DNA of 64,000 nucleotides from Verrucomicrobiales bacterium (lineage in GTDB: Bacteria; Verrucomicrobiota; Verrucomicrobiia; Verrucomicrobiales; DEV007). Location: NCBI GenBank assembly GCA_016795505.1, contig JAEUHH010000044.1, positions 1 through 64,000 of the forward strand. The letters are read 5' to 3'. A model generated the notes under the pieces. The model was not told the origin of the DNA and did no database searches. It saw nothing but the letters and a program-made list of their open reading frames with translations. The translations under genes and the position numbers were made by a program. Shown in pieces: positions 8,639 through 17,224 of the stretch. The number at the start of each line of letters is the position of its first letter. Within the stretch, counting starts at the first letter, position 1.

Positions 8639-10884
8639 GGAGTGATTTCGAGGCGGATGCCGTATTGCTTCGCCAGATCGGCCAGGCCGTGTTCGAAGGC
8701 CATGGCGCGGGCGGCGTCGGCCGTGCTCACCGCGAGCGGGGCGGGCTCCTCCGACCCGGCGTCGAACAAGCCGCGGGCGAGATACACTTTTTCCCGCGCC
8801 GTGAAATACATGAACGCCAGCCGCAGGGAAGGCAGCGCGGCGAGAAACGCCTCGTCGTCCCAGTCGACGAGCGTGCCGTTGACGGCCCGCATCAGTTCCG
8901 CGTCGCGCTGGGCCTCCTCGCGCGCGAGGGCGAACAGGCCGGCTAAAAAATCGCCCATCTGCTCCGGGGCGGCGAACAGCCTCAAGTCCCGCCGGATGCT
9001 CTCCGGCTCGGCGCGATGCAGCGACCACAGCGCGCCCGCGCAGGCGCCGCGCTGGGCCGGGGAACGCTGGGCGTCGGCCTGCACGCGGCGCAAGGACTCC
9101 GCGAACAGGCCGCGATCCAGCCCCATCGGCCCCTCCGCCCGTTCGAAGGCGTCGCGCAGCAGGCGCACCGACTCGACCTCCGCCCGCGGGGGCAGACCGG
9201 GGCTGCCCGCCTCCAGCAGCCAGATGCCGCGATCGAACGCGTCCTTCAGCAGCGCGCCCGTCTCCGCCGATCCCCGCGCGCCCAGCGTGTCGTCCCAGGA
9301 AAAAAGGTAGAGCAGGTGGCCCATCGCCTCCGCCACGCTCGCCAGATCGCCATCCTCATGCACGATCTCCGCCACCCGCGTCCGCAGGGACACCGCCATT
9401 GGCATCACCCCGGCCAGCACCGCGTCCAGCAGCAGCAGCGCCGCCCGCCCCGCGCCGCGGTCCAGCGCGTCCGCCTCCTCCCGCAGTTTCGCCGCCACCG
9501 CCTCATCCAGCGCCGACCCGTAGCGTGACGACTCGATCGTCCGCGCGTCCTGCTCCGGCGTCCATCGCACCCGCCACGTCTCCGTCAGCGTCGTCAGATC
9601 CTCCCGCGCCGCGAAATTGACCCCCGCTACCCGCTCGTAGCCCGGTATTTCCAGCAGGCGCACCATATGGAGCAGCCGGCTGGCCTCCAGATCGCCCGGT
9701 TTCGTCAGCGCGAGGCTGATTTCTTTGGGAAATTGTTCCGGCGCCAGATTCAGCCCCGTCAGCCGGGACTCGATGTCCGCCACCAGCGGCGGGCGCGGCG
9801 AGCCGGGCGCCAGCAGGCCGCGCTCCCCGCCCCGCAGCACCGCGCGCATCGCCAGCACGAAGGGATGGGCCGCGTGCAGGTCGTCCTTCACCAGCGCCGC
9901 CACGATCGCGTCGGTCAGATCGCGCCGCCAGACCCGGGCGTGCCCGCGCAAACTGGCCAGCGCCCGCGCGCAGCTCTCCACCGCGATCAAATCCGCCGTG
10001 CTCGCCGCCTGCTTCAGCTCCCGCAGCCGGCCCGCCACCGCCATCAGCAGCGGCGCATGCACCTCCCCGCCCTCCGCCTGCCAGGCCTGATGATAAAAAC
10101 CCGGACTCGGCATCCCGGCGTCGTAGCCCGTCAGACTGTCCAGCCGCTCATAGCTGTAGGGCGTGAGCGCGATGCCCCGCTCCGCCAGATCATCGGGCCA
10201 TTCCAGGGCCGTGTCCGCGACGCCCGCCGTTTCGTCCGCCAGCATCGCCTCCAGCCCGCTCGTGTGGTAGCCGCCCGTCACCACCAGCACCCGGTCCCGA
10301 CCGTGCGCCGCCCACGCCGCGCGCACCTGCCCCGCCATGTAAGCCTCGCGCCTCAGATCGTGCCCGCTCACCGCCGTGCCGTCCATCTCCCGCAGACACC
10401 GGCAATACGACGCCACCCGCGAGATCGTTTCCCCCTCCGACTGAGCCGGATCCTGCTCCGCGATCAAATCCCACGCGTCGTCAAAATTCTCCACTCCCAG
10501 CGCCCGGCACAGCGCGTCCAGATAATCGCTCGCCCGCAGCCGCTCATCCCCGTAGCGGTGCGCGCGCGCGTCCTCCCGCGCCAGCATCGCGAAAGGCAGA
10601 TCGATGAAGCGCGCTTCCGCCCCGCACTCCCGCGCCGCCAGCAGCGCCTGCCACTCCGGCGAATACGCGCACAGCGGATAGTAGGCTCCCTGCCGCCGCC
10701 CGTCCCGCCACGCCACGTAACTGTAGATGGAAATCGGCGGGCGATGCCCGAGATACAGCTCCCCGATCCGCTCGTTGAAATCCGACGGCCCCTCGATCAA
10801 GACCGCCGCCGGCCGCTCCCGCAGGATCGCGTTCCGCACATAGCGCGCGCAGGCGGGACTGTGATGGCGGATGGGCAGGATCAT
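8635..10884 (-). CDS. yehM: DUF5682 family protein (YehM-like)
   Basis: A 749-residue protein of a family without known biochemistry. The N-terminus shows IRHHSPACARYV, LIEGPSDF, then IDLPFAML and, near residue 206, VVTGGYHTSG. Paired His and Glu motifs of this layout recall the ChaN/TraB/erythromycin-esterase group of enzymes; that kinship is my inference, not a proven match. The C-terminal 400 residues are helical and rich in Arg and Asp, without recognised motifs. No signal peptide or membrane segment is seen. The stop overlaps the VWA start (ATGA) and the AAA+ gene ends 19 bases upstream. E. coli YehM is of nearly equal length in the same gene order. Confidence 0.8.
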   Translation of the reverse strand: MILPIRHHSPACARYVRNAILRERPAAVLIEGPSDFNERIGELYLGHRPPISIYSYVAWRDGRRQGAYYPLCAYSPEWQALLAARECGAEARFIDLPFAMLAREDARAHRYGDERLRASDYLDALCRALGVENFDDAWDLIAEQDPAQSEGETISRVASYCRCLREMDGTAVSGHDLRREAYMAGQVRAAWAAHGRDRVLVVTGGYHTSGLEAMLADETAGVADTALEWPDDLAERGIALTPYSYERLDSLTGYDAGMPSPGFYHQAWQAEGGEVHAPLLMAVAGRLRELKQAASTADLIAVESCARALASLRGHARVWRRDLTDAIVAALVKDDLHAAHPFVLAMRAVLRGGERGLLAPGSPRPPLVADIESRLTGLNLAPEQFPKEISLALTKPGDLEASRLLHMVRLLEIPGYERVAGVNFAAREDLTTLTETWRVRWTPEQDARTIESSRYGSALDEAVAAKLREEADALDRGAGRAALLLLDAVLAGVMPMAVSLRTRVAEIVHEDGDLASVAEAMGHLLYLFSWDDTLGARGSAETGALLKDAFDRGIWLLEAGSPGLPPRAEVESVRLLRDAFERAEGPMGLDRGLFAESLRRVQADAQRSPAQRGACAGALWSLHRAEPESIRRDLRLFAAPEQMGDFLAGLFALAREEAQRDAELMRAVNGTLVDWDDEAFLAALPSLRLAFMYFTAREKVYLARGLFDAGSEEPAPLAVSTADAARAMAFEHGLADLAKQYGIRLEITP

Positions 10885-10903
10885 GTTGACCTTTTGGGCT
10901 CGA

Positions 10904-11998
10904 TCAATCCAGCAGCTTGCGCGCCTCGAAATACGCCTCCCAGTGCCTCCCTTTGCGTCCCTTCACCACGTGATTGAAATAATGCCGCACCTTTTTCAGA
11001 TCGTCCGCCGCATCCTTCAGCGCCGTCGCCGCCACATGCAGCGCCACATGATCCGGCGTCACCTGCCCGCCCCCGAAATAGCACGCGTGCAGCCCCGCCG
11101 CAAAACCCGTGCTCACCGCCTCCGCCGTGCTCATCGCCGTCGTTAGCGGCTCCAGCGCCTTGCCGTCCCCCGTTTTCGCCGAGCGCAATTCGCGGAACGT
11201 CGTCACCAGCAGCTCCGCCACGTCCGGCGGCAGCGTGGCCTCCACCCCCGCCCGCGCCAGCAGCCGCGCCGTCTCCCGCCGCACCAGATCCAGCTCCTCG
11301 TCCGCCCGCTCGATCGGCGGCACCGTCTCGAAATTGAAACGCCGCTTCAGCGCCGCGCTCATCTCGTTCACCCCCCGGTCGCGCGTGTTCGCCGTCGCGA
11401 TCACATTGAAGCCCTGCGCCGCGTAGAGCGCCCGCCCCTCGCCCTTCAACTCCGGCACCAGCATCACCCGGTCGCTTAGGATCGAGAGCAGCGTGTCCTG
11501 GATCTCCACCGGACAGCGCGTGATCTCCTCAAAACGCACGATCCGTCCCTCCCTCATGCCCCGGTGCAGCGGCGCCGGCACCAGCGAACGCTCCCCCGGC
11601 CCCTCCGCCAGCAGCAGCGCGTAATTCCACGAATACTTGATCGCATCCTCCGTCGTGCCCGCGCTGCCCTGGATCGTCAGCGTGCTGTCCCCCGAGATCG
11701 CCGCCGCCAGCAGTTCGCTCAGCCAGCTCTTCGCCGTGCCCGGCTCCCCGATCATCATCAGGCCGCGATTCGTCGCCAGCGCCACCACGCAGCGCTCCAG
11801 CATCGCCCGCCGGCCCACGAATTTCGCCGCGATGCCCGCCTTCTCATCCCCCATGATGAAGCGCAGCACACTTTGCGGCGACATCCGCCAGCCCGGCGGC
11901 TTCGCCTTTTTCGCGTCCGCCTGCGCCAGCTTCTCCAGCTCCTCCGCGTGGAGCGTCTCGGCCGCCGGCCTTTGTTCTGACTGTGTGTTCGTCGCCAT
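10904..11998 (-). CDS. yehL: MoxR-family AAA+ ATPase (YehL subfamily)
   Basis: A 364-residue AAA+ chaperone-type ATPase. Walker A is GEPGTAKS (84-91), Walker [10 protein letters not shown] (glutamates 157-158), sensor 1 [10 protein letters not shown] around N204, then an arginine-rich ALKRRFNFE typical of MoxR proteins. A C-terminal helical lid follows. MoxR ATPases act as hexamers on VWA partners, and the VWA gene is two genes downstream. The start at MATNTQ is preferred; an ATG at 12022 would add MIEKPIQK, but that codon lies inside the 22-bp repeat element at 12016-12062. Neither start has a clear Shine-Dalgarno sequence. Confidence 0.9.
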   Translation of the reverse strand: MATNTQSEQRPAAETLHAEELEKLAQADAKKAKPPGWRMSPQSVLRFIMGDEKAGIAAKFVGRRAMLERCVVALATNRGLMMIGEPGTAKSWLSELLAAAISGDSTLTIQGSAGTTEDAIKYSWNYALLLAEGPGERSLVPAPLHRGMREGRIVRFEEITRCPVEIQDTLLSILSDRVMLVPELKGEGRALYAAQGFNVIATANTRDRGVNEMSAALKRRFNFETVPPIERADEELDLVRRETARLLARAGVEATLPPDVAELLVTTFRELRSAKTGDGKALEPLTTAMSTAEAVSTGFAAGLHACYFGGGQVTPDHVALHVAATALKDAADDLKKVRHYFNHVVKGRKGRHWEAYFEARKLLD

Positions 11999-12015
11999 TT
12001 TTTGAATCGGTTTTT

Positions 12016-12062
12016 CGATCATACAGGGTTTGATCGCCGATCATACCCTGTCTCATCGGAAA
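12016..12062. repeat. 22-bp-period palindromic repeat, two units in opposite core orientation (locus 2 of 8)
   Basis: The first unit has core ACAGGGTT, the second its complement ACCCTGT, inside identical CGATCAT left ends and ATCG right ends. The element separates the WGR/DUF4132 gene from the AAA+ gene and contains an in-frame ATG that would lengthen the latter. Confidence 0.85.
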
Positions 12063-12074
12063 TCAAGGGTCCGC

Positions 12075-15000
12075 TTACTCCGCCTTCGACACGATGGCGT
12101 GGACCAGCCGCAGCACCTCGCTCAGGACTACCCGGTCCACGTCGCGGATCGCCAGCTTGTTTTTGTGGTTGCCCCACCAATCGGGTTTCACGTGACCCGG
12201 CACGAAATACACCGACGCGATCTGCTGCGGCTCGTCGTAATAACCGATCGAAAGCCCGGGATCGTAGGCAATGAAGGCGGTGACTTCGGCCGAGGGGAAA
12301 TACTTCGAGTGTTGCATGAAACCGCCCGCGTCCGCCGGCGTGTCCTTCACCCAGAGCGAACGCTCCAGAATGCCGTAAACGACGATGCCGGGAATCTTCG
12401 GCCCCTTGAAACGTGTGATCTCGGTTTTGTCCAAATCGGCTGGCTCGGGATGGCAAATCTCTCGGCCCAATTGCTGAAAGGGCGGGATGATCTCGTAATC
12501 GCTCAAAATTTGTCCCCATGCCGATTTGGTCTCGGCGTCGAGATGGGCGGGATGAATCACGCCGACGCCCGTCGCCGTCGCCGGCAACTCACACGCGTCG
12601 TCCCGGCAATCCGCCAGCGATTGATCCTCCGTGACGCGGAAGGTGCCGAGCAGCGCGCCCTTCTCGTCATAGGCGCCGAACACGAGCTGGCGCGCGAGAT
12701 TGATCATCAGCGGGTGTTTCACCACGAGTTGGTCGAATTCCTCCGCCGTCCAGCGCCGCCCCGTGATCATCGCCTCCTCCAGGCGGCTGGCCTGGACTTT
12801 CAGCGCCTCCTTGAGCGTCTTTTTCAGCAGCTTCCACTCCGCCACCGCCGCCTCCGCCTTGTCCGCGTCGTCGCTCTTGTTCGGAGCCGACAGGTCGGAT
12901 TTCACCTTGCCCGTGGCGTCGCGCACCAGCGGCTTCATTTCCGGTCCCAGCACGAAGGAAAACTGCCGCGGGCCGAAATCGAAAACCCGCCCGCCTTTTT
13001 CATCCAGCCCGCAATCCGGCACGATGCGGTCCGCCAGTTGTTCGCGGGTAAACCCGCGCGCCTCGGCGATGCCCTCCATCATCGTCTTCGCCTTTTCCTT
13101 CAAGCCCTGGAACTTCAATTTCTGGGCGATGCCGTTGAGCGCCATCAGTGCCGTGTCCGAGCCGACGGCGCGCAGCACCTCCAGGCCGTAGACGGCGCGC
13201 TGGTGCTGGCTCTCGCCCGGCCAGTCGCGGATCAGCGGGGTGAGCTTGAGCACGCAGCCATCGGCGCCGAGATGGCCGATCGCGCCGAGCGCCCATTTTT
13301 CCTTCGAGGGCGCGCCCATGCCCAGCCATTGCTCGAAGAGGCTCCACGCAAAGGCGTCCAGGCTCATGGGATCGGCATGGCGCTTCAGGATCGGCAGCGC
13401 GCCCTCCGCCGCCGCCGCGCCGGCCAGCGGCGTGTCCTTGACCGCGCTCAGCACGCGCTCCACATCCGCCGCCGGCAGTTTTTTTCCAGCCAGCTTGATG
13501 GGGGGAAGCCGCACCACCTGGAGCCAGGCGGGCGCCTTGAGCGGCTTGAGCGCGGACAGCGCCGCCGCGAGTTCAGCGGGCAATTCATCGCGAGCGGCAT
13601 CGGCGAGCGATTCCTCCGCGTGATCGATGATCTCGCGACGGAGCCAGGCGGCCGCGTGTTCCGGCAAATGCGCGAGCGCCGCCTCCAGCACCGCGGTCTG
13701 GCCCGAGCGGCGCAGGGTGTGGAGATGCTCGCGGGCGGCCTCGGCGGATTTTCCGCTCGCCATCGCCACCGGCGTCAGGCCCACGGCGGTGTGGAGCGGG
13801 TATTGGGCGAACCATTCGGCGGCCACGTAGGGCGCCTTGGAGCGGAGCTGCACCTCCAGCATCGCGGCGGCGGTCTCGGGAGCCTCGACTTTGGCCAAAA
13901 CGCGGGCGAGTTTGGCGGTGTCGTCCTTGGGCGTGTTATCGACCAGGGCGTTCACGATCCAGTCAAGCTCACGCCATTCCGTCGCCGCCAGCCAGATCAG
14001 GGCGTAGGCGATGGCGGCATCGGTCGAGTAGCCATTCGGCGGGGGAATGGCGACCTTCAGGCGGCGCGCCTCGCGGACGAAGGACGCCTCGTCCGCCAAA
14101 CCGGCGAGAGTGAACAGATTCAGGCAGATCGTTTGTTGATTACCCGAGACTCCCGGCGGGATCGAGGCGATCGCGCGATCCAGTTCCGCCCCGCCCCGGA
14201 CCGGAGCCAGGTAGGACAACGCGAGCTGAGCCGCGTCGCTGTGGAGATCCGTCTCCCGGTTGAAACGGGCCGCCATGACTTCCCGGAACCGCGCGCGCTC
14301 CTCCGCGGATGTGTAATTCAGGATCAGGGCGTGGAATTGCGGGGCCGCCGAGAATTCCAGATCGCGGCGGAAGCTTCGCCCGCCCGCGCTCGAGCGCAGA
14401 TCCGCATCGATCAGCCGTTCCGCGAGATCGGTGGAAGAAAAGAACGGCTGCAAAGCCGGCAGCCAGTCCGAGTGATGCGCCGCGACACTGATCGCGTCCG
14501 ACACGATCTCGTCTTCGCCGGGGTTGTCCGGTGGCGCGGCGTTGGCGGTGTTGGCGCGCAGGAGTATTTCCCACTTGGCGGGCGAATCGACTCTCCGGTT
14601 TTCCCAATCTCCAAGCCAATTCTTTCTCGACTTGTCCACACTGGCATGTCTGGCGCACAACCAAAACCACGCCTCCTCCCGGGTGAGCCGGGGCGGCAGC
14701 GTGACCGCGTGCGTGTATACATAACCATAGCTGGTGCACCACTTGACGGCGGCCTTTACGCACGCCTCGTAATCGAATGGTCTCGGCGTGGGCGCCGGCT
14801 GTGGCTGCCACAGCCAGCTGATCCGGTTCCGGACCGCGGGATCGATGTGGACGCGCCGCTCCAGCGTCAGCGCCGCCGCGGGGACCGCCGGTTTTTCCGG
14901 TGCCGCCGGGCTGGCGTCTGGCTCGTTCCCGGGCGCGAGGGCCGGTTTTTCCTCCGCCGCCTTTTTCACCGGCGCGGGCCGGGGTGTGACGGTGACCGGT

Positions 15001-15227
15001 CCCGCTCCCGAAGCGGCCACCTCCGCGTAGCCCTTGCGCGTCTTTTCGCCGATCAGCTTGTCGTGCTCCTTTTTGGCGGCCTCGGCGCTGGCGAAGCTTT
15101 TTTCCTGCGCCTGCCCGGCAGTGCCCACCCGGCCGAAATGGACGATGAAACTCGTGTCCTTCAGTTCGATCGACCAGAATTTGTTCGAACTGCCTTCGGT
15201 GAACTGAAATTCGCGGCGCTGACTCAT
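12075..15227 (-). CDS. yehI: WGR and DUF4132 domain protein (YehI/MolR-like)
   Basis: A 1050-residue protein, first gene of the set in transcription order. Residues ~5-70 form a WGR domain: REFQFTEGSSNKFWSIEL, then HFGRVGTAGQ and KLIGEKTRKGY, where the WGR triad reads FGR. WGR domains bind nucleic acid ends in PARPs. A Pro/Ala/Lys linker (~70-120) follows, then a long HEAT-like helical middle. The DUF4132 region fills roughly the last 300 residues and includes FGPRQFSFVLGP. E. coli YehI (also called MolR) has the same two domains and lies upstream of yehL. Thirteen bases separate the stop of the upstream repeat element from this gene's own stop, so the AAA+ gene is downstream of a gap of 76 bases containing the repeat. 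Role unknown. Confidence 0.88.
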   Translation of the reverse strand: MSQRREFQFTEGSSNKFWSIELKDTSFIVHFGRVGTAGQAQEKSFASAEAAKKEHDKLIGEKTRKGYAEVAASGAGPVTVTPRPAPVKKAAEEKPALAPGNEPDASPAAPEKPAVPAAALTLERRVHIDPAVRNRISWLWQPQPAPTPRPFDYEACVKAAVKWCTSYGYVYTHAVTLPPRLTREEAWFWLCARHASVDKSRKNWLGDWENRRVDSPAKWEILLRANTANAAPPDNPGEDEIVSDAISVAAHHSDWLPALQPFFSSTDLAERLIDADLRSSAGGRSFRRDLEFSAAPQFHALILNYTSAEERARFREVMAARFNRETDLHSDAAQLALSYLAPVRGGAELDRAIASIPPGVSGNQQTICLNLFTLAGLADEASFVREARRLKVAIPPPNGYSTDAAIAYALIWLAATEWRELDWIVNALVDNTPKDDTAKLARVLAKVEAPETAAAMLEVQLRSKAPYVAAEWFAQYPLHTAVGLTPVAMASGKSAEAAREHLHTLRRSGQTAVLEAALAHLPEHAAAWLRREIIDHAEESLADAARDELPAELAAALSALKPLKAPAWLQVVRLPPIKLAGKKLPAADVERVLSAVKDTPLAGAAAAEGALPILKRHADPMSLDAFAWSLFEQWLGMGAPSKEKWALGAIGHLGADGCVLKLTPLIRDWPGESQHQRAVYGLEVLRAVGSDTALMALNGIAQKLKFQGLKEKAKTMMEGIAEARGFTREQLADRIVPDCGLDEKGGRVFDFGPRQFSFVLGPEMKPLVRDATGKVKSDLSAPNKSDDADKAEAAVAEWKLLKKTLKEALKVQASRLEEAMITGRRWTAEEFDQLVVKHPLMINLARQLVFGAYDEKGALLGTFRVTEDQSLADCRDDACELPATATGVGVIHPAHLDAETKSAWGQILSDYEIIPPFQQLGREICHPEPADLDKTEITRFKGPKIPGIVVYGILERSLWVKDTPADAGGFMQHSKYFPSAEVTAFIAYDPGLSIGYYDEPQQIASVYFVPGHVKPDWWGNHKNKLAIRDVDRVVLSEVLRLVHAIVSKAE

Positions 15228-15341
15228 GGTGGAAAGGCGAAATCATGCCCGGCTCCACCGGAAATGGCAAGACGGATTGTCCCGCGGGTTTCCCCACCTC
15301 TCCGAACCTCTCCCGGTGTCATTTACTTTTGAGTTAACGGG

Positions 15342-15386
15342 CCGATCCAACCCTGTTCCACCGGCGATCCGACCCTTTTGGATCGG
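15342..15386. repeat. 22-bp-period palindromic repeat, two units (locus 3 of 8)
   Basis: CCGATCCAACCCTGTTCCAC then CGATCCGACCCTTTTGGATC: two head-to-tail units with the ACCCTGTT-type core; the second core has decayed to ACCCTTTT. Confidence 0.8.
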
Positions 15387-15485
15387 TGCCGCCACTCTCG
15401 TCGGAGTTCCGGGAAACGGCACCACTGTTCACGGGGAGCGCGCCACGGTGCGGGGGAACAGCGGCACCAGCGGACTGGCCACGCG

Positions 15486-15525
15486 GAGGCGCGGAGGTTA
15501 AAATGTATATAAATCTCTGCGCCTC
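15486..15525. repeat. Inverted repeat of the CTCTGCGCCTC type
   Basis: Arms GAGGCGCGGAG (15486-15496) and CTCTGCGCCTC (15515-15525) pair with one G-T mismatch around an AT-rich loop that includes TATATAAAT. A further CTCTGCGG follows at once. Short CTCTGCG(CCT) words recur as intergenic repeats in many bacterial genomes; here there is a single copy. Confidence 0.5.
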
Positions 15526-15745
15526 ATCGTCTCTGCGGCACACCCAAATGGGCAAGCTGTCCCCCCACTAACCCGGCTCTAAGGGCGGAGAGAGAACAGA
15601 GGGATTGAAAAAGCGAATTCCCAGTTCTTCGATTTGAAGCGTTGCAGCAACAGGTTTAGGAAGAAATCGACCAGCATTTCACGGTCGTCAAGCCGCAGCC
15701 CGCTGTCATTCTCCCCTCTTGGCGGACAGGGACAAAGCGCCTATC

Positions 15746-17170
15746 ATGCCCCGTTTTCGACCGTGGCGCGGACTCTCTTTTCCGATGAAACCCTGTTGCT
15801 TCTCCGGACCAACCCTGTTGCTGCTCACCGCCGCCCTGTTGCCCGCGGCGGAACCCTGCCGGCTCCGCGTCGTCGATGCGGAAAGCGGTTGGCCGGTGCC
15901 GCTGGTGGAGTTGCGGACGACCCACCAAGTCTCTTTTTTCACCGACAATGCCGGCGCGGTGGCTTTCGATCTGCCCGAGTTGATGGGCACGGAGACCTGG
16001 CTGACCGTGGAGGCGGACGGCTATGAGCGCAAAGCCGACGGCTTCGGCTTCCGCGGCTTTCGCTTCACCCCGCAGCCGGGCGGCGACCACGAGATCGCGG
16101 TCGAGCGGACCATCGTCGCGAAACGCCTCGGCCGACTGACCGGTGGCGGGATTTTCGCCGAAAGCCAGAAGCTCGGCGAGCACGCCGACTGGCGGGAGAG
16201 TGGCATCCTCGGCTCCGACAGTGTGCAGGTGGCCGTGCATCGTGGCAGGCGCTTCTGGGCCTGGGGAGACACCCTGGTGCCACGCTATCCACTGGGCTTG
16301 TTTCACATGGCCAGTGCGACGACGGCTCTGAAGCCGCTGTCGTCCTTCGCCCCCCCGCTGAAGCTGCCCTTCGACTACTTCCGCGATGACGACGGTCGTG
16401 TCCGGGTGGTGGCGAATGTCTTTCCGGACGATCCCGGTCCGACCTGGATCAGCGGCTACGTGAGCCTGCCCGACGCGACCGGTTCGGAGCGGCTGGTCGG
16501 CTGCTACTCGAAGATCGAGCCGCCCATGAAGGCCTACCGCGTCGGCCTGTGCGAATGGAACGACGGAGAAAGCCGCTTCGAGTCCATCGAAGTCCTGTGG
16601 GACAAGAAAACGGACGGCGGCACTGAGCCCAAGTTGCAGCCGGTGGGGCACCCGGCATTCTGGACCGCCCCGGAGGGAAAACGCTGGCTGCTCCTGGGCG
16701 ATCCGTTTCCCAGCATCCGCCTGCCCGCGACCTACGAAGGCTGGCGCGACCGCCGCACCTGGGAGTCCATCGATCCCCCGCGCTCCCTGACCGGCGCCGA
16801 CGGTCGCAAGATCAAGCCGCACCGGGGCTCGATCGCCTGGAATGCCTACCGCCAGCGCTGGGTCACTGTCTTCGGCGAGATCGGGGGAGATCCCTCGCCT
16901 CTCGGAGAGTTGTGGTATGCCGAAGCGGACTCGCCGCTGGGCCCGTGGGGCCGGGCGGTGAAGGTGCTGAGCCACCGTCGGCTCACCTTTTACAACCCGC
17001 GGCTGCATCCCGACCTGACTCCGGCGGGCTCGCCCATCCTGCTGTTCGAGGGCACCTACACGCACAGTTTTTCCAAGGAGACCCGCCAGACACCCCGCCA
17101 CGACTACAACCAGATCCTCTATCGGCTCGATCTGGACGACCCGGCCCTGGCACCGGCACGGGAACGCTGA
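15746..17170 (+). CDS. Secreted protein of unknown function, DUF4185-like propeller
   Basis: About 474 residues. An N-terminal signal peptide (TLLLLTAALLPAAEP) is followed by a carboxypeptidase-regulatory-like beta-sandwich (CRLRVVDAESGWPVPLVELR, residues ~35-110) and a repetitive domain with WAWGDTLVPR, GRVRVVANVFPD, TYEGWRDRRTWESI and LGELWYAEADSPLGPWG. The pattern of Asp/Trp-rich blades suggests a five-bladed propeller like DUF4185 or GH43-type proteins; this is an inference from layout. Start choice is open: ATG 15746 gives an Arg-rich n-region (MPRFRPWR), while ATG 15785 is created by the 22-bp repeat that overlaps the signal peptide. It is followed after 54 bases by another secreted propeller protein in the same direction. 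Confidence 0.6.
   Translation: MPRFRPWRGLSFPMKPCCFSGPTLLLLTAALLPAAEPCRLRVVDAESGWPVPLVELRTTHQVSFFTDNAGAVAFDLPELMGTETWLTVEADGYERKADGFGFRGFRFTPQPGGDHEIAVERTIVAKRLGRLTGGGIFAESQKLGEHADWRESGILGSDSVQVAVHRGRRFWAWGDTLVPRYPLGLFHMASATTALKPLSSFAPPLKLPFDYFRDDDGRVRVVANVFPDDPGPTWISGYVSLPDATGSERLVGCYSKIEPPMKAYRVGLCEWNDGESRFESIEVLWDKKTDGGTEPKLQPVGHPAFWTAPEGKRWLLLGDPFPSIRLPATYEGWRDRRTWESIDPPRSLTGADGRKIKPHRGSIAWNAYRQRWVTVFGEIGGDPSPLGELWYAEADSPLGPWGRAVKVLSHRRLTFYNPRLHPDLTPAGSPILLFEGTYTHSFSKETRQTPRHDYNQILYRLDLDDPALAPARER
15782..15826. repeat. 22-bp-type repeat inside the 5' end of a coding region (locus 4 of 8)
   Basis: CCGATGAAACCCTGTTGC followed by ACCAACCCTGTTGCTGCTC: two cores at about the usual period. The CGATG of the first unit supplies an ATG, and the two AACCCTGTTG words encode part of the signal peptide of the secreted protein. 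The right ends are less conserved than in intergenic copies, as expected if they have been adapted to code. Confidence 0.65.
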
Positions 17171-17224
17171 CGCGGCGCCGATTTGGCTCGTCAAGAGTCG
17201 GGGATTTCGCTATGACCCGACGGC

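Larger units (their letters stand above)
15228..15745. other. Gene-free interval of about 520 bases
   Basis: Divergent space between the WGR/DUF4132 gene and a secreted-protein gene. It holds the 22-bp-period repeat at 15342 and a hairpin repeat at 15486. Small frames here have no coding character. The 3' part (15540-15745) shows a purine-rich stretch near 15590 but no convincing promoter. Confidence 0.6.

Noticed and set aside
5846-9310. A 1154-codon open frame on the plus strand
   Set aside because: It is antisense to the SWIM, VWA and DUF5682 genes. Its composition (Gly, Arg, His, Ala) and lack of motifs mark it as a G+C-driven shadow.
12030-15332. A 1100-codon plus-strand open frame
   Set aside because: Antisense to the WGR/DUF4132 gene, Arg/Gln/His-rich and without domain motifs; it also runs through two repeat elements.
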